Counted from the first letter of the stretch, positions 1 to 8,727 are shown. The stretch is 42,728 nt of DNA from Azoarcus sp. (GCA_023230755.1 JALNWS010000006.1:1-42728); one strand, 5' to 3'. Notes: generated by a model not told the origin, from the sequence alone. A program made the numbers and translations.

Positions 1-1475
1 AGCGGCGGTGTGCGCAGCAGTGCGTTGCGCGCCATGCACGCCAGAAAGCGCGAGTTGCCCTTGGCCTTGCGCGAGATCAGGCGGCGCAGGCCGTCGATCC
101 ATTCGGTCTTTCCCCACACCCCGTCAAGGTCGAAGAAGATGCCGCTGTTGAGCAACGACTCCGGTGTCGGTTTCTCGATCCATTCAGTGAAGTAGCGCTC
201 CCATTCGCGCAGGGGCTGGCGCCATTTGGCATTGGTCGCCATCACCCCGCCGGTGCAATAGGTGTAGCCACAGCGTGCCAGTCCGTCACTGACGAAGGCG
301 GCCAGCGTTCTGAAGTACTCATCATGGCGTGCGGGGTCGAAACTGTTGTCGAGCACCAGCGCATTGTCCTGGTCGGTGACGATGAGCTGCTCCTGTCGCG
401 CCATCGAGCCCAGAGCCAGAAAACAGTAGGGGACGGGAGGCGGGCCGAGATGTTCTTCGGCGAGTTCGAGCAGGCGCTGCTTGAAGCTGCGCCCGATCAC
501 CGCCATCGCGCTGCCGATCATGCGCGAACTGGCATCCTCGGTCACCATGCGTGAGAAGCACGCCTGGACATCGGCCGTGAGCGCAGCCAGTTCATCGACG
601 CTTTGCTGGCGGAAGATGCTGCTGACCACGAACAGGCTGTTGCGCGACTCGTAGCGAATGATGTCGGACAGCGCGACCACGCCGATCGCGTGGTGATTCT
701 TGAGTACCGGCAGGTGGTGCACATTGTTGCGCAGCATCTGCAACATGGCCTCGAATACGAGCTGGTTGTGCTCCACCGAGACCAGTTCGGACGACATGAT
801 GTCCGTCACTGGCGTGTCGTAGCTCAGGCCTTGCGACACCAGCCGCACGCGGATGTCGCGGTCGGTAATGATGCCGGCGATGCCGGGCGTCGACGATGCT
901 GCATCGGCCGTGTTGACGATCAGCAGCGACGAGACGCCCTCGTCGGTCATGCAGCGGGCGGCATCCATCGCGGTTGATCCGGGGCCGAGCATGACCGGCT
1001 CGCGACTGATGAGCACATCGACGGTCGCCGACATCAGCTGATTCGCGTCTTCGCGGCGGGACACGACCTGGCGCAGGCGGGTGCGGTCCTCGACTTCGAC
1101 CAGATCGGCGAATTGTTCGTTGTTCTCGAACAGGTCGGTGAACACCGGTTCGGGGATCAGATAGACAAGGGTGTCTTCGAGCGCCGCGGCCGGAAAACGC
1201 ACCTGTTTGCGGTGCAGCAGGCCGAATTCACCGAAGTAACCGCCTTCGGTCAGACGGTTGTAAAGCGTGCCGTTACGGCGGAAGACCTCGACCGCGCCGC
1301 TGCGCACCACATACCAGGCAAGCGCCTCTTCGCCGAACTCGAGGATGCGGGCGCCGGCCTTGAAATAGCGCACATCCACCGACTTTGCGACCACGTGCAG
1401 CGTCTCTTCAGGCAGTTCCTGAAACGGCGGATAGCGGCGCAGAAAATCGAGAATCTCGAGTTGTTCGTCCTGCAT
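1..1475 (-). CDS. cNMP-binding/CBS/DUF294 nucleotidyltransferase-like protein (3' end outside window)
   Basis: Read on the minus strand from ATG at 1475; 491 codons stay open to the window edge, so the C-terminus is missing. The N-terminal ~120 residues look like a cyclic-nucleotide-binding domain (LEFGEEALAWYVVRSG, then GGYFGEFGLL). Residues ~150-275 hold a CBS pair (DEGVSSLLIVN, GIITDRDIRVRLV, VHHLPVLKNHHAIGVV). From ~340 a DUF294 nucleotidyltransferase-like core appears with GSMARQEQLIVTDQDNAL, matching the GSxxRxExxxxxDxD pattern. The family is usually a little over 600 residues, so roughly 120 are outside. Function is inferred: such proteins are thought to be signal-responsive nucleotidyltransferases, with no firm substrate. 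A GTG four codons upstream (1487) is an alternative start; neither has a strong ribosome site. It is separated from the BCCT gene by that gene's terminator. Confidence 0.88.
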   Translation of the reverse strand, partial: MQDEQLEILDFLRRYPPFQELPEETLHVVAKSVDVRYFKAGARILEFGEEALAWYVVRSGAVEVFRRNGTLYNRLTEGGYFGEFGLLHRKQVRFPAAALEDTLVYLIPEPVFTDLFENNEQFADLVEVEDRTRLRQVVSRREDANQLMSATVDVLISREPVMLGPGSTAMDAARCMTDEGVSSLLIVNTADAASSTPGIAGIITDRDIRVRLVSQGLSYDTPVTDIMSSELVSVEHNQLVFEAMLQMLRNNVHHLPVLKNHHAIGVVALSDIIRYESRNSLFVVSSIFRQQSVDELAALTADVQACFSRMVTEDASSRMIGSAMAVIGRSFKQRLLELAEEHLGPPPVPYCFLALGSMARQEQLIVTDQDNALVLDNSFDPARHDEYFRTLAAFVSDGLARCGYTYCTGGVMATNAKWRQPLREWERYFTEWIEKPTPESLLNSGIFFDLDGVWGKTEWIDGLRRLISRKAKGNSRFLACMARNALLRTPP

Positions 1476-1497
1476 CTGAGTGGCCACGGTGAAAGTG

Positions 1498-1538
1498 AAA
1501 GAAAACGGGCGAGCACTTGTTCGTCAAGCGCTCGCCCG
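1498..1538 (-). terminator. Intrinsic terminator of the BCCT transporter gene
   Basis: A 9-bp inverted repeat, CGGGCGAGC (1506-1514) and GCTCGCCCG (1530-1538), lies 30 bases past the BCCT stop. Read on the minus strand the stem is followed by TTTTCTTT. This suits transcription ending after the transporter, before the DUF294 gene. Confidence 0.8.
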
Positions 1539-1567
1539 GTCTGGCTGCCCTGCGGCAGGCGTCTGGA

Positions 1568-3199
1568 TCAGGACGCTCGAGGTTCGGAGGCCAGGCCCTT
1601 GATTACCGATACCACGGAGACCAGCAGCACGATGGCAAACGGGAAGCCGGTCGACACGGCCATGGCCTGAAGTGCGACCAGACCACCGCCCAGAATCAGC
1701 GCAATCGCGACCAGGCCTTCGAAGGTGCACCAGAAGACGCGCTGCGGTGTGGGGGCGTCAACCTTGCCTCCTGCGGCGATGACGTCGATCACCAGTGAGC
1801 CGGAGTCGGACGAGGTGACGAAGAACACCACCACGAGGATGATCGCAAGGAAGGAAGAGATCTGCGCCAGCGGCAGTACATCGAGCATGTAGAACAGCTG
1901 CAGCGGGAGGTCAGCCTTGGCTGCGGCTTCGTAGCCACTCTGCACCAGCTGGCTGATCGCGGTGCCACCGAACACGGTCATCCACAGCACGCAGGCGAGC
2001 GAAGGCACGAGCAGAACCGAGACGATGAACTCACGCACCGTGCGGCCGCGCGAAACGCGGGCGATGAACATGCCGACGAAGGGTGACCACGAAATCCACC
2101 ACGCCCAGTAGAACGCCGTCCAGCCCTGGGAGAAGTTTACGTCTTCACGATTGATCGGATTGGCCAGTGCCGGCAGGTACTCGAGGTAGGCGCCGAGGTT
2201 GTCGACGAAGCCGGTCATGATGGCCAGCGTTGGGCCGACGAGGATCACGAAGAGTAGCAGCAGGGCGGCGAGCACCATGTTGATTTCGGACAGGCGCTTC
2301 ACGCCAGCGTCGAGCCCGGCGAGCACCGAAACCATCGCGATGGCGGTAATGCCGATCACGAGCAGGATCTGGGTGGTGTTGCCCAGCGGAATGCCGAACA
2401 GATAGTTGAGGCCGGCGGCCGCTTGCGAAGCACCGAAGCCGAGCGAGGTGGCGAGACCGAAAAGGGTGGCCAGCACCGCGAGGATGTCGATCAGGTGACC
2501 CGGCCAGCCCCATACGCGTTCGCCGAGCAGGGGGTAGAACACCGAGCGGATCGTCAGCGGCAGCCCCTTGTTGAAGGAGAACAATGCCAGGCCGAGTGCC
2601 AGGATGGCGTAGATCGCCCACGGGTGCAGACCCCAGTGGTAGATCGTAGCGGCCATCGCCAGGCGCGATGCGCCCGCAGCATCGCCGGCAGCGGCACCCA
2701 GCGGTGCCCAGTCGGTGCGCACACCGTTCTCCATCACGGTGCCGCCGAATGAACTGCTGAAGTGGGAGAGCGGTTCGGAAACACCGAAGAACATCAACCC
2801 GATACCCATGCCGGCGGCAAACAGCATGGAGAACCAGCCGGTGTAGGTGTAGTCGGGCTTTGCTTCGGTACCGCCGAGACGAACCTTGCCCAGCGGCGAG
2901 ATCGCGAGGCCGATGCAGACCACGACGAAAATGTTGCCCACGCTGATGAAGAACCAGTCGAGGTTCGAGGTCAGCCAGCCGCGCATGCTGCTGAACATGG
3001 GCTCAACCTGAGTCTGAAACATCAGCGTCAGGGCCACGAAGGCGATGACCGCGATGGCCGAGATTGCGAACACCCGGTTGTGGATGTCGAGGCCGAAGGG
3101 GCCGACGTTGACCAGGATGTTGTCCTGACCGATCTTGTAGTCGGTATCGATTGGGTTGACGTCACCGTCGGGGATCATTGGATCCCGATTTTCTGCCAT
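1568..3199 (-). CDS. BCCT family transporter (betaine/carnitine/choline type)
   Basis: A 543-residue polytopic inner-membrane protein. The reading frame extends further upstream, but ATG at 3199 (MAENRDPMIPDG) is preceded by AAGGAA seven bases away and fits the family's hydrophilic N-tail. About twelve hydrophobic segments are visible. The glycine-rich stretch AAGMGIGLMFFGVSEPL matches the TM3 substrate/sodium motif, and the Trp-rich TM8 motif appears as FYWAWWISWSPFVGMFIARV followed by SRGRTVREF. These are BCCT signatures. GMGIG resembles sodium-coupled betaine-type carriers more than the CaiT exchanger, so uptake of a quaternary ammonium solute is likely; the exact substrate cannot be read. 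The C-tail after the last helix is only a few residues, so the long osmosensory tail of BetP is absent. A palindrome 36 bases upstream may be an operator. Confidence 0.93.
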   Translation of the reverse strand: MAENRDPMIPDGDVNPIDTDYKIGQDNILVNVGPFGLDIHNRVFAISAIAVIAFVALTLMFQTQVEPMFSSMRGWLTSNLDWFFISVGNIFVVVCIGLAISPLGKVRLGGTEAKPDYTYTGWFSMLFAAGMGIGLMFFGVSEPLSHFSSSFGGTVMENGVRTDWAPLGAAAGDAAGASRLAMAATIYHWGLHPWAIYAILALGLALFSFNKGLPLTIRSVFYPLLGERVWGWPGHLIDILAVLATLFGLATSLGFGASQAAAGLNYLFGIPLGNTTQILLVIGITAIAMVSVLAGLDAGVKRLSEINMVLAALLLLFVILVGPTLAIMTGFVDNLGAYLEYLPALANPINREDVNFSQGWTAFYWAWWISWSPFVGMFIARVSRGRTVREFIVSVLLVPSLACVLWMTVFGGTAISQLVQSGYEAAAKADLPLQLFYMLDVLPLAQISSFLAIILVVVFFVTSSDSGSLVIDVIAAGGKVDAPTPQRVFWCTFEGLVAIALILGGGLVALQAMAVSTGFPFAIVLLVSVVSVIKGLASEPRAS

Positions 3200-3234
3200 G
3201 GGAAATTTCCTTGTTGAGGACGATTGGAAGGGTG

Positions 3235-3252
3235 TTGTATCGCCAGATACAA
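3235..3252. promoter_or_regulatory. Perfect palindrome upstream of BCCT gene, candidate operator
   Basis: TTGTATC-GCCA-GATACAA is a perfect 7+7 inverted repeat with a 4-base spacer, 36 bases before the transporter start. There is no T-tract, so it is not a terminator. Its position suits a dimeric repressor site (GntR- or TetR-like), but no regulator gene is adjacent. A leader hairpin is an alternative. Confidence 0.45.
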
Positions 3253-3354
3253 GGTACTGAATTGCTATGCTGCTTTGCTTCTGAAGTCTAGTAGGTCTGC
3301 GCGCTGCTGCTGAGCAGGCTCCCGTTGTGTCAGGTCCGGCGCATGTGGGGAGAT

Positions 3355-4764
3355 CTATTCCGAATCGAAGCCCAGCAGCCTTTTTTCGATGATTCGCTGC
3401 GCCACGCCCTCGGGCACATCTTTCTCCCAACTGCCGCGCCCGCGGCGAAGGCCTGCGAGGGTTTCGGTGGAGTCGATTTCGAGATGGCCGGCGTCCTGCG
3501 GTTCGATTGAGACCAGCTTGCCGTTTTCCTTGAGATGAGCGAGCAGGTGGCGCAGGTGTCCGGGCACCGAAAAGTTGTCGAGCGTGATCATCTCGGCCGC
3601 GTCATGGGGGCGCGACGGATAGACATAGACGTGCGTGTTGTCCGGGAACAGCTTGCCGAAGGCTTCAAGGATGCCGCCTTCGAGTCCGTCGTAATACTTT
3701 TCGTCGAACAGCACTTCGAGGTCGCGCACGCTCATGACGATGCCGATCGGCTTCTGCGTGTAGCGGCGCAGGTAGGCGCGCAGGCGGAAGAAGCGGACAT
3801 AGTCCGAAATCATCACCGTGTAGCCTTGCGATGCGAGCAGGTCAATGCGGGCAAGGAAGTCAGCGCCATCGATGCTGTCACCGGTGGCCAGCGAGTTCAT
3901 GGTGATCTCGGCCAGGGACAGGACCTCCTGCTCGTCTACGGCAGAGACCTGGCTGAACTGCTTCTGCCCGCCCAGCATCATGTCGATGTTGACGCAGGTG
4001 ACCGGCTTGAAGCTGCCGCGGATGACCAGCATGGGTTTGCGGTAGAGCAATTCGCCCGGAACCACGACTTCGCCCGCGGGGTTGAAGATGACCGCGCGCG
4101 TGAGCCAGCTCGTGATCAGGTGCAGATTCATCAGCCGGTTTTCGACTTCCTCGAAATATGGACCCGAGAAATGAATCAGGTCGACCTCGATGCGCTCCGG
4201 TGACAGGCCGTCGGCCAGGCCCTCGATGAGCCATTCGGGCTGGTCGTGGTGAAAGAAGGCGCCGTGGATCAGGTTGACGCCGAGAATGCCCAGCGCTTCC
4301 GACTGGAGTGCATTGTCGTTGTCGAGCATCCGCACATGCAGGATCACGTCGCTCGGCTGCGCGCCGGGATGGAGCTGCAGACGGATGCCGATCCAGCCGT
4401 GGCATTCGTTCTTCTGCTTGAAGCTGCGTGCGGTGACCGTGGCTGCGTAGGCAAAGAAGGTGGTGTTCTTCGGGCGCACATGGGTGAGCCGGTCGACGAC
4501 CTGGGAGAACTCCTTGTCCAGCATCTGCATCAGTCGTGCGCGACTGACATAGCGATCGACATGGCCGTAAATATCGTCGCTGACCGCCATGTCGTAGGCT
4601 GACATGGTCTTGGCCACCGTGCCCGCAGCCGCGCCGACATGGAAGAATCGGCGCGCGACTTCCTGTCCCGCCCCGATTTCCACGATGGAGCCGTACTTGA
4701 ACTTGTCGAGATTGAGGGCGAGGGCCTTCTGGTCGGTCGAGAGGATGTTGTCACGTTTGCGCAT
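3355..4764 (-). CDS. Conserved-looking protein of unknown function
   Basis: 469 residues from ATG at 4764, with GGAG eight bases upstream, to TAG. I do not recognise a family with a known function. The sequence is soluble in character: no signal peptide, no membrane segment, no Walker motif. Notable stretches are YGSIVEIGAGQEVARRFFHVGAA near the N-terminus (two pieces of one glycine-rich segment), DQPEWLIEGLADGLSPERIEVDL in the middle, and FRLRAYLRRYTQKPIGIVMSV later. Codon use matches its neighbours and the frame is uninterrupted, so it is a real gene. Labels such as TonB receptor or nicotinate-nucleotide adenylyltransferase would not be supported: there is no barrel, TonB box or HxGH motif. 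It sits between the BCCT gene and the nitroreductase gene on the same strand, 65 bases after the latter; co-transcription is possible. Confidence 0.75.
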   Translation of the reverse strand: MRKRDNILSTDQKALALNLDKFKYGSIVEIGAGQEVARRFFHVGAAAGTVAKTMSAYDMAVSDDIYGHVDRYVSRARLMQMLDKEFSQVVDRLTHVRPKNTTFFAYAATVTARSFKQKNECHGWIGIRLQLHPGAQPSDVILHVRMLDNDNALQSEALGILGVNLIHGAFFHHDQPEWLIEGLADGLSPERIEVDLIHFSGPYFEEVENRLMNLHLITSWLTRAVIFNPAGEVVVPGELLYRKPMLVIRGSFKPVTCVNIDMMLGGQKQFSQVSAVDEQEVLSLAEITMNSLATGDSIDGADFLARIDLLASQGYTVMISDYVRFFRLRAYLRRYTQKPIGIVMSVRDLEVLFDEKYYDGLEGGILEAFGKLFPDNTHVYVYPSRPHDAAEMITLDNFSVPGHLRHLLAHLKENGKLVSIEPQDAGHLEIDSTETLAGLRRGRGSWEKDVPEGVAQRIIEKRLLGFDSE

Positions 4765-4829
4765 CGGGTCGACTCCGTACGTTAGGGCAGGGCGACGGAC
4801 GCGAACGCCCCCGTCGCTGCAAGGCGGGC

Positions 4830-5651
4830 TTATTTCAGTTGGAAACCGCGCTTGTGCAGGGCAGCAACCAGATGGTCACGTCCGGACAGCGTCTCCGGGC
4901 CGGCGATCCGCTTGGCCGAGTGGATCGCCCAGGTGCCGTGGACGTTCATCTTCTGCGCTTCATAGAAGCTCGCCATCGCCGCATTGTAGGCCTCGATCCC
5001 GGCTGCCTGCGCAGGCAGCGAATAGCGCTCGTGATGCATGATGACCGATTGCGGCGGGCGCGGCTTGACCGCCGCCGGTTTGGCAGGGTCGGGCGTGCCC
5101 ACGCACATGCCGAAGACGGCGACGACCTTGGGCGGCAGGTTCAGCAGTTCAGCCACGGCTTCGGGCTTGTTGCGCATGCCGCCGATGTATACCGTACCCA
5201 GTCCGATCGACTCTGCTGCAGCGGCCGCGTTCTGCGCAGCCAGTGCCGCATCGATGACGCCGACGAGGAACATCTCCATGTAATCGAGTGCGCCACACGG
5301 GCGCTCATTCGATAGCGCCAGGCTTTCGAGACGGGCGAGATCGGCGAGCCATACCAGCTGCAGCGGCGCGTCGCGCACATGGGCCTGACCGCCTGCGCAT
5401 TCTGCAAGGGCTGCGCGTGCGGCCGGGTCGCGCACGGCCACTACGCTCCATGCCTGCAGGTTCGATGAACTGGAGGCGGACTGTGCAGCTGCAATGATGG
5501 CGGTAAGCTGGTCGTCGCTGACCGGGGTGGGCAGATAGCTGCGCACCGAGCAATGGCCAAGCAGACTGTCGATAAGCGGGCTCCAGCTTTGCGGCGCGGG
5601 CATGGCATTGCTGCCGTAACGGGTGTCGAGGCGAGACTGCGTGTCGCTCAT
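4830..5651 (-). CDS. NfsA-like FMN-dependent nitroreductase family protein
   Basis: 273 residues from ATG at 5651, preceded by GGACAGGA. The nitroreductase fold is indicated by HCSVRSYLPTPVSDDQL (the phosphate-contacting RS/R motif near residue 35), AAAQSASSSSNLQAWSVVAV, and the late IGLGTVYIGGMRNKPEAVAE and VVAVFGMCVGTPDP stretches. Length and motif spacing match the NfsA/flavin reductase P branch, which uses NADPH and FMN to reduce nitro compounds, quinones or flavins in the cytoplasm. The natural substrate is not evident. It is the first gene of a three-gene minus-strand run and is divergent from ffs, with about 110 bases between its start and the ffs promoter. Confidence 0.9.
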   Translation of the reverse strand: MSDTQSRLDTRYGSNAMPAPQSWSPLIDSLLGHCSVRSYLPTPVSDDQLTAIIAAAQSASSSSNLQAWSVVAVRDPAARAALAECAGGQAHVRDAPLQLVWLADLARLESLALSNERPCGALDYMEMFLVGVIDAALAAQNAAAAAESIGLGTVYIGGMRNKPEAVAELLNLPPKVVAVFGMCVGTPDPAKPAAVKPRPPQSVIMHHERYSLPAQAAGIEAYNAAMASFYEAQKMNVHGTWAIHSAKRIAGPETLSGRDHLVAALHKRGFQLK

Positions 5652-5762
5652 GTAATTGTCCTGTCCAATAAGGGGTGGTCGATTCGCCGGATTCCGTGTC
5701 GCAGCGCACTGCTGCGAGAAGGCTCCGAGTATACGTGCTTGAGGAGGTTCCGTTCATAGTGG

Positions 5763-5791
5763 CTGACGTTGCGGGCGATCACTGTTATAGT
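5763..5791 (+). promoter_or_regulatory. Sigma70 promoter of the SRP RNA gene
   Basis: CTGACG (5763-5768), 17 bases, TATAGT (5786-5791). The predicted start falls about seven bases downstream, at the first base of the SRP RNA helix near 5799. Confidence 0.75.
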
Positions 5792-5798
5792 GCGCGCC

Positions 5799-5899
<101 letters not shown>

Positions 5900-5910
5900 C
5901 TCATTTCCGA

Positions 5911-5945
5911 AAAGGGCGTCTCCGAAAGGTGACGCCCTTTTCTTG
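5911..5945 (+). terminator. Intrinsic terminator of ffs
   Basis: AAAGGGCGTC (5911-5920) pairs with GACGCCCTTT (5931-5940) over a 10-base loop and continues into TTTTCTTGT. It ends the SRP RNA transcript a few bases after its helix. Confidence 0.88.
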
Positions 5946-5949
5946 TCCC

Positions 5950-6250
5950 GACCATCAGCCCCTGCTTGCCCGTGGTTCGTGCACCTTGCGATGCGCGTGG
6001 GGATGATCTCGTGGCCGGGGACAAACGGCATCGCGCCTGCAGATGACTGTAGCGGTAGGCCGCGCAGTCGGATGCAGGATGTTCGGACCGTGCAGGCGAA
6101 ATCGGCGCAGATCTCGCGCAGGGTGTCCAGCAGTGCCTGGTAGTTGAAGTTCGTGTGGTCATGGCAGTCTGTCCTCCGGGGTGTCTTTTCTCTGGGTTTC
6201 AGCCCCAGAACAGGCGGCTTGTTTTGATAGCGCCAATCGATTGAATGCAT
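5950..6250 (-). pseudogene. Possible degraded gene remnant between ffs and dnaX
   Basis: This ~390-base gap has no clear intact gene. On the minus strand a frame opening near 6250 reads NFNYQALLDTLREICADF with coding-like, GC-ending codons, then GAMPFVPGHEII, before running into the ffs terminator with no sensible C-terminus. FVPGHEI resembles the N-terminal PGHE motif of zinc alcohol dehydrogenases, but that is a short match. A GGAGG ten bases before ATG at 6162 belongs to a different, unconvincing frame. The best reading is a truncated or frameshifted remnant; chance coding in GC-rich DNA cannot be excluded. Confidence 0.2.
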
Positions 6251-6259
6251 TGTTTTGAT
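6219..6259. repeat. Direct repeats flanking a palindrome upstream of dnaX
   Basis: TTGTTTTGAT occurs at 6219-6228 and again at 6250-6259, a 31-base period (about three helical turns). Between them is the perfect palindrome CAATCGATTG (6234-6243). The block is AT-rich relative to its surroundings and lies 76 bases before the dnaX start. It could be a regulator-binding region for dnaX or for the lost minus-strand gene. Confidence 0.35.
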
Positions 6260-6334
6260 GGTTGTTGATTATCGATGCATCTTGCCATCAAGCTCCCCCG
6301 GAGAGGCGGGGCTGCTCTGATAGAATCGCAGCCC

Positions 6335-8368
6335 ATGAGCTATCAGGTTCTCGCACGTAAATGGCGGCCGAAGTCTTTCGGTACGCTGGTCGGTCAGGAG
6401 CATGTGGTCCGCGCGCTTTCGCACGCGCTGACCACCGGCAGGTTGCATCACGCCTGGCTATTTACCGGAACGCGCGGGGTGGGCAAGACCACCATTTCGC
6501 GCATTCTCGCCAAGGCGCTCAACTGTGAGACTGGTATTACCGCCGAACCCTGTGGGGTGTGCGATGCCTGTCGGGCGATCGACGCCGACCGCTTCCCCGA
6601 CTATGTCGAGATGGATGCGGCCTCGAATCGCGGCGTCGACGATATGGCAGCGCTGCTCGACAAGGCGGTCTATGCACCGGTGCAGGGGCGCTACAAGGTC
6701 TACATGATCGACGAAGTGCACATGCTTACCGGGCACGCCTTCAATGCGATGCTGAAGACGCTCGAAGAGCCGCCCGAACACGTCAAGTTCATTCTGGCGA
6801 CGACCGACCCGCAGAAGATTCCGGTCACGGTGTTGTCGCGCTGCCTGCAGTTCAACCTGAAGCAGATGCCGCAGGGCAGTATTGTTGAGCATCTGTCGGG
6901 GGTTCTCGCGGCAGAAGAGCTGGTGTTCGAGCCCGGCGCGTTACGTCATATTGCCAAGGCGGCCAACGGTTCCATGCGCGACGCGCTGTCGCTGCTCGAT
7001 CAGGCTATTGCCCATGGTGCGGGTAAAGTGCTTGAGGAGCAGGTCACGCACATGCTCGGTACGGTCGGGGACGATCACCTGCATGCATTGCTCGATGCGC
7101 TCGCAGGGGGTGATGTCGCCGCGATGCTGGCGGTCGCCGATGGCATGGAGGCGCGCAGTCTTTCTTTTGACGCCGCGCTGCAGGCGCTGGCCTCGATGCT
7201 TGGTCGCATCGCGCTGTTTCAGTTCGCGCCTGGCGCCATTTCCGACGAAGCGGAGCGGCAGCGCCTGGCGCCGCATGCCGAAAAGTTTGATGCCGAGTTT
7301 CTCCAGCTGGCGTACCAGATCGCGATCCATGGTCGCGACGAGCTGGCGCTGGCGCCGGACGAATACACTGGCTTCAGCATGACGCTGTTGCGTTTGCACG
7401 CGTTCCGGCCTGACCAGCCTGCTGCGATGGGTTCTCCTGCGCTCGCGGGGAGCGGCGGTAGCGGCGAGGCGAGGACCGTTCCGCCGGTTTCTGCCGGGGC
7501 TGAATCGCGTCAGGCCGCAGCTGCGACGCCGGTCTCATCTGCGGTTCCCTGCGCCGAGCGCAGTGCAGCGCTGTCGCCAGCGCCTCAGCCGGCGCCGGCT
7601 TCGTCCCCGCCCGTCATGCAGCGCGCCATGGCTGCGCCGGTCGAAAGCAGGCCCGAGCCGCAAGCTGAGTTCAGGCCGAAGGTCGAGTCAAAACCGGGGC
7701 CAAAGCCGCCCAGCCGCGACCTCGCGCCTTGGGAGGATCTGCCGCCCGAGGCGTTGATGCATGACGATGCGTATTCGGGAGGCGCAAATGCCTTCGACGA
7801 CGAGGCGGACACTTCCCCCGCAGCGCCGGCGGCGCCAGTAGCGCCGGCGAGTAATGCCGCTGCGCGCACCGAGGCGTCAGAGCGCACGCCTGCGCCTGAG
7901 TCGCCGATTGTGGTGCCAGGTGCGCCGGCAGCGGTCACCGCGCCACGGGATGCGCAAGGGGATGCCGATCTGGCCGCCGCATTTGCCGCCAGTGACTGGC
8001 GCATGGTGGTCCGCCTGCTTGGCATCGGCGGGCTGGTGCGCGAGCTTGCGCAACATTGCGAGTGGGTCGAGTGTGTCGACGATCTGCTGGTGTTGCGTCT
8101 GTCCGACACGCATCGCCATCTGCTGGACATGAATCGTGGCGCGGTCGAGCGCGTGCAGGATCAGCTTGCTGCGGCGCTGTCGCGCCCGCTCCGGATTCGC
8201 ATCGAGGTCGGCGCGATTGCCGGCGAGACGCCCGCCCAGCGTGACGAGATCGAGCGCCGCGCACGCCACGAGCTTGCAGTGGCCGCGCTTGAACGCGACC
8301 CCTTTGTGCGCGAACTGATCGAGCGCTTCGACGCCACGCTGGCCGAAGCCACAGTCAAACCCTTCTAA
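6335..8368 (+). CDS. dnaX: DNA polymerase III subunits gamma/tau
   Basis: 677 residues. The start at 6335 (MSYQVLARKWRPKSF) is fixed by the universal DnaX N-terminus; the open frame upstream is not coding. The clamp-loader AAA+ domain has Walker A GTRGVGKT (45-52), zinc cysteines C64, C73, C76 and C79, Walker B with MIDEVHML, and the SRC sensor motif in VLSRCLQFNL. A Pro/Ala-rich linker runs from about 370 to 560, followed by the tau C-terminal domain that binds the polymerase alpha subunit. It loads the beta clamp at the replication fork. I saw no A-AAA-AAG type slippery site, so a shorter gamma form is not evident from sequence. ybaB and recR follow within 30 and 5 bases, the classic recombination/replication operon. 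Confidence 0.97.
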   Translation: MSYQVLARKWRPKSFGTLVGQEHVVRALSHALTTGRLHHAWLFTGTRGVGKTTISRILAKALNCETGITAEPCGVCDACRAIDADRFPDYVEMDAASNRGVDDMAALLDKAVYAPVQGRYKVYMIDEVHMLTGHAFNAMLKTLEEPPEHVKFILATTDPQKIPVTVLSRCLQFNLKQMPQGSIVEHLSGVLAAEELVFEPGALRHIAKAANGSMRDALSLLDQAIAHGAGKVLEEQVTHMLGTVGDDHLHALLDALAGGDVAAMLAVADGMEARSLSFDAALQALASMLGRIALFQFAPGAISDEAERQRLAPHAEKFDAEFLQLAYQIAIHGRDELALAPDEYTGFSMTLLRLHAFRPDQPAAMGSPALAGSGGSGEARTVPPVSAGAESRQAAAATPVSSAVPCAERSAALSPAPQPAPASSPPVMQRAMAAPVESRPEPQAEFRPKVESKPGPKPPSRDLAPWEDLPPEALMHDDAYSGGANAFDDEADTSPAAPAAPVAPASNAAARTEASERTPAPESPIVVPGAPAAVTAPRDAQGDADLAAAFAASDWRMVVRLLGIGGLVRELAQHCEWVECVDDLLVLRLSDTHRHLLDMNRGAVERVQDQLAAALSRPLRIRIEVGAIAGETPAQRDEIERRARHELAVAALERDPFVRELIERFDATLAEATVKPF

Positions 8369-8398
8369 CCATCCATCTCACTTTGGGGAGTTGTCACC

Positions 8399-8722
8399 AT
8401 GATGAAAGGCGGTCTCGGAGGCCTGATGAAACAGGCCCAGCAGATGCAGGAAAACATGAAGAAGATGCAGGATCAGCTGGCCAGTGTCGAAGTCGACGGC
8501 CAGTCGGGTGCGGGCATGGTCAAGGTTGTCATGACCTGCAAGTACGACGTGCGACGGGTGTCGATCGATGACTCGGTCATGGACGACAAGGAAATGCTGG
8601 AGGACCTCGTTGCCGCGGCCGTCAATGATGCTGTGCGCAAGGTCGAGAGCACGACCCAGGAGCGCATGGCCGGCTTTACCTCGGGCCTGAATCTGCCGCC
8701 CGGATTCAAGCTGCCGTTCTGA
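8399..8722 (+). CDS. ybaB: YbaB/EbfC family nucleoid-associated protein
   Basis: 107 residues, family-typical length. The N-terminus MMKGGLGGLMKQAQQMQENM forms the amphipathic helix of the family; the core VDGQSGAGMVKVVMTCKYDV and the C-terminal FTSGLNLPPGFKLPF are diagnostic. It is a small DNA-binding dimer, here 30 bases after dnaX and 5 bases before recR, with GGGGAG ahead of the start. Two successive ATG codons (8399 and 8402) are both possible starts. Confidence 0.95.
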   Translation: MMKGGLGGLMKQAQQMQENMKKMQDQLASVEVDGQSGAGMVKVVMTCKYDVRRVSIDDSVMDDKEMLEDLVAAAVNDAVRKVESTTQERMAGFTSGLNLPPGFKLPF

Positions 8723-8727
8723 TTCCA

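Noticed and set aside
6335..8368. Programmed frameshift producing a gamma subunit from dnaX
   Set aside because: No A-AAA-AAG or similar slippery heptamer was seen near the end of the ATPase domain.
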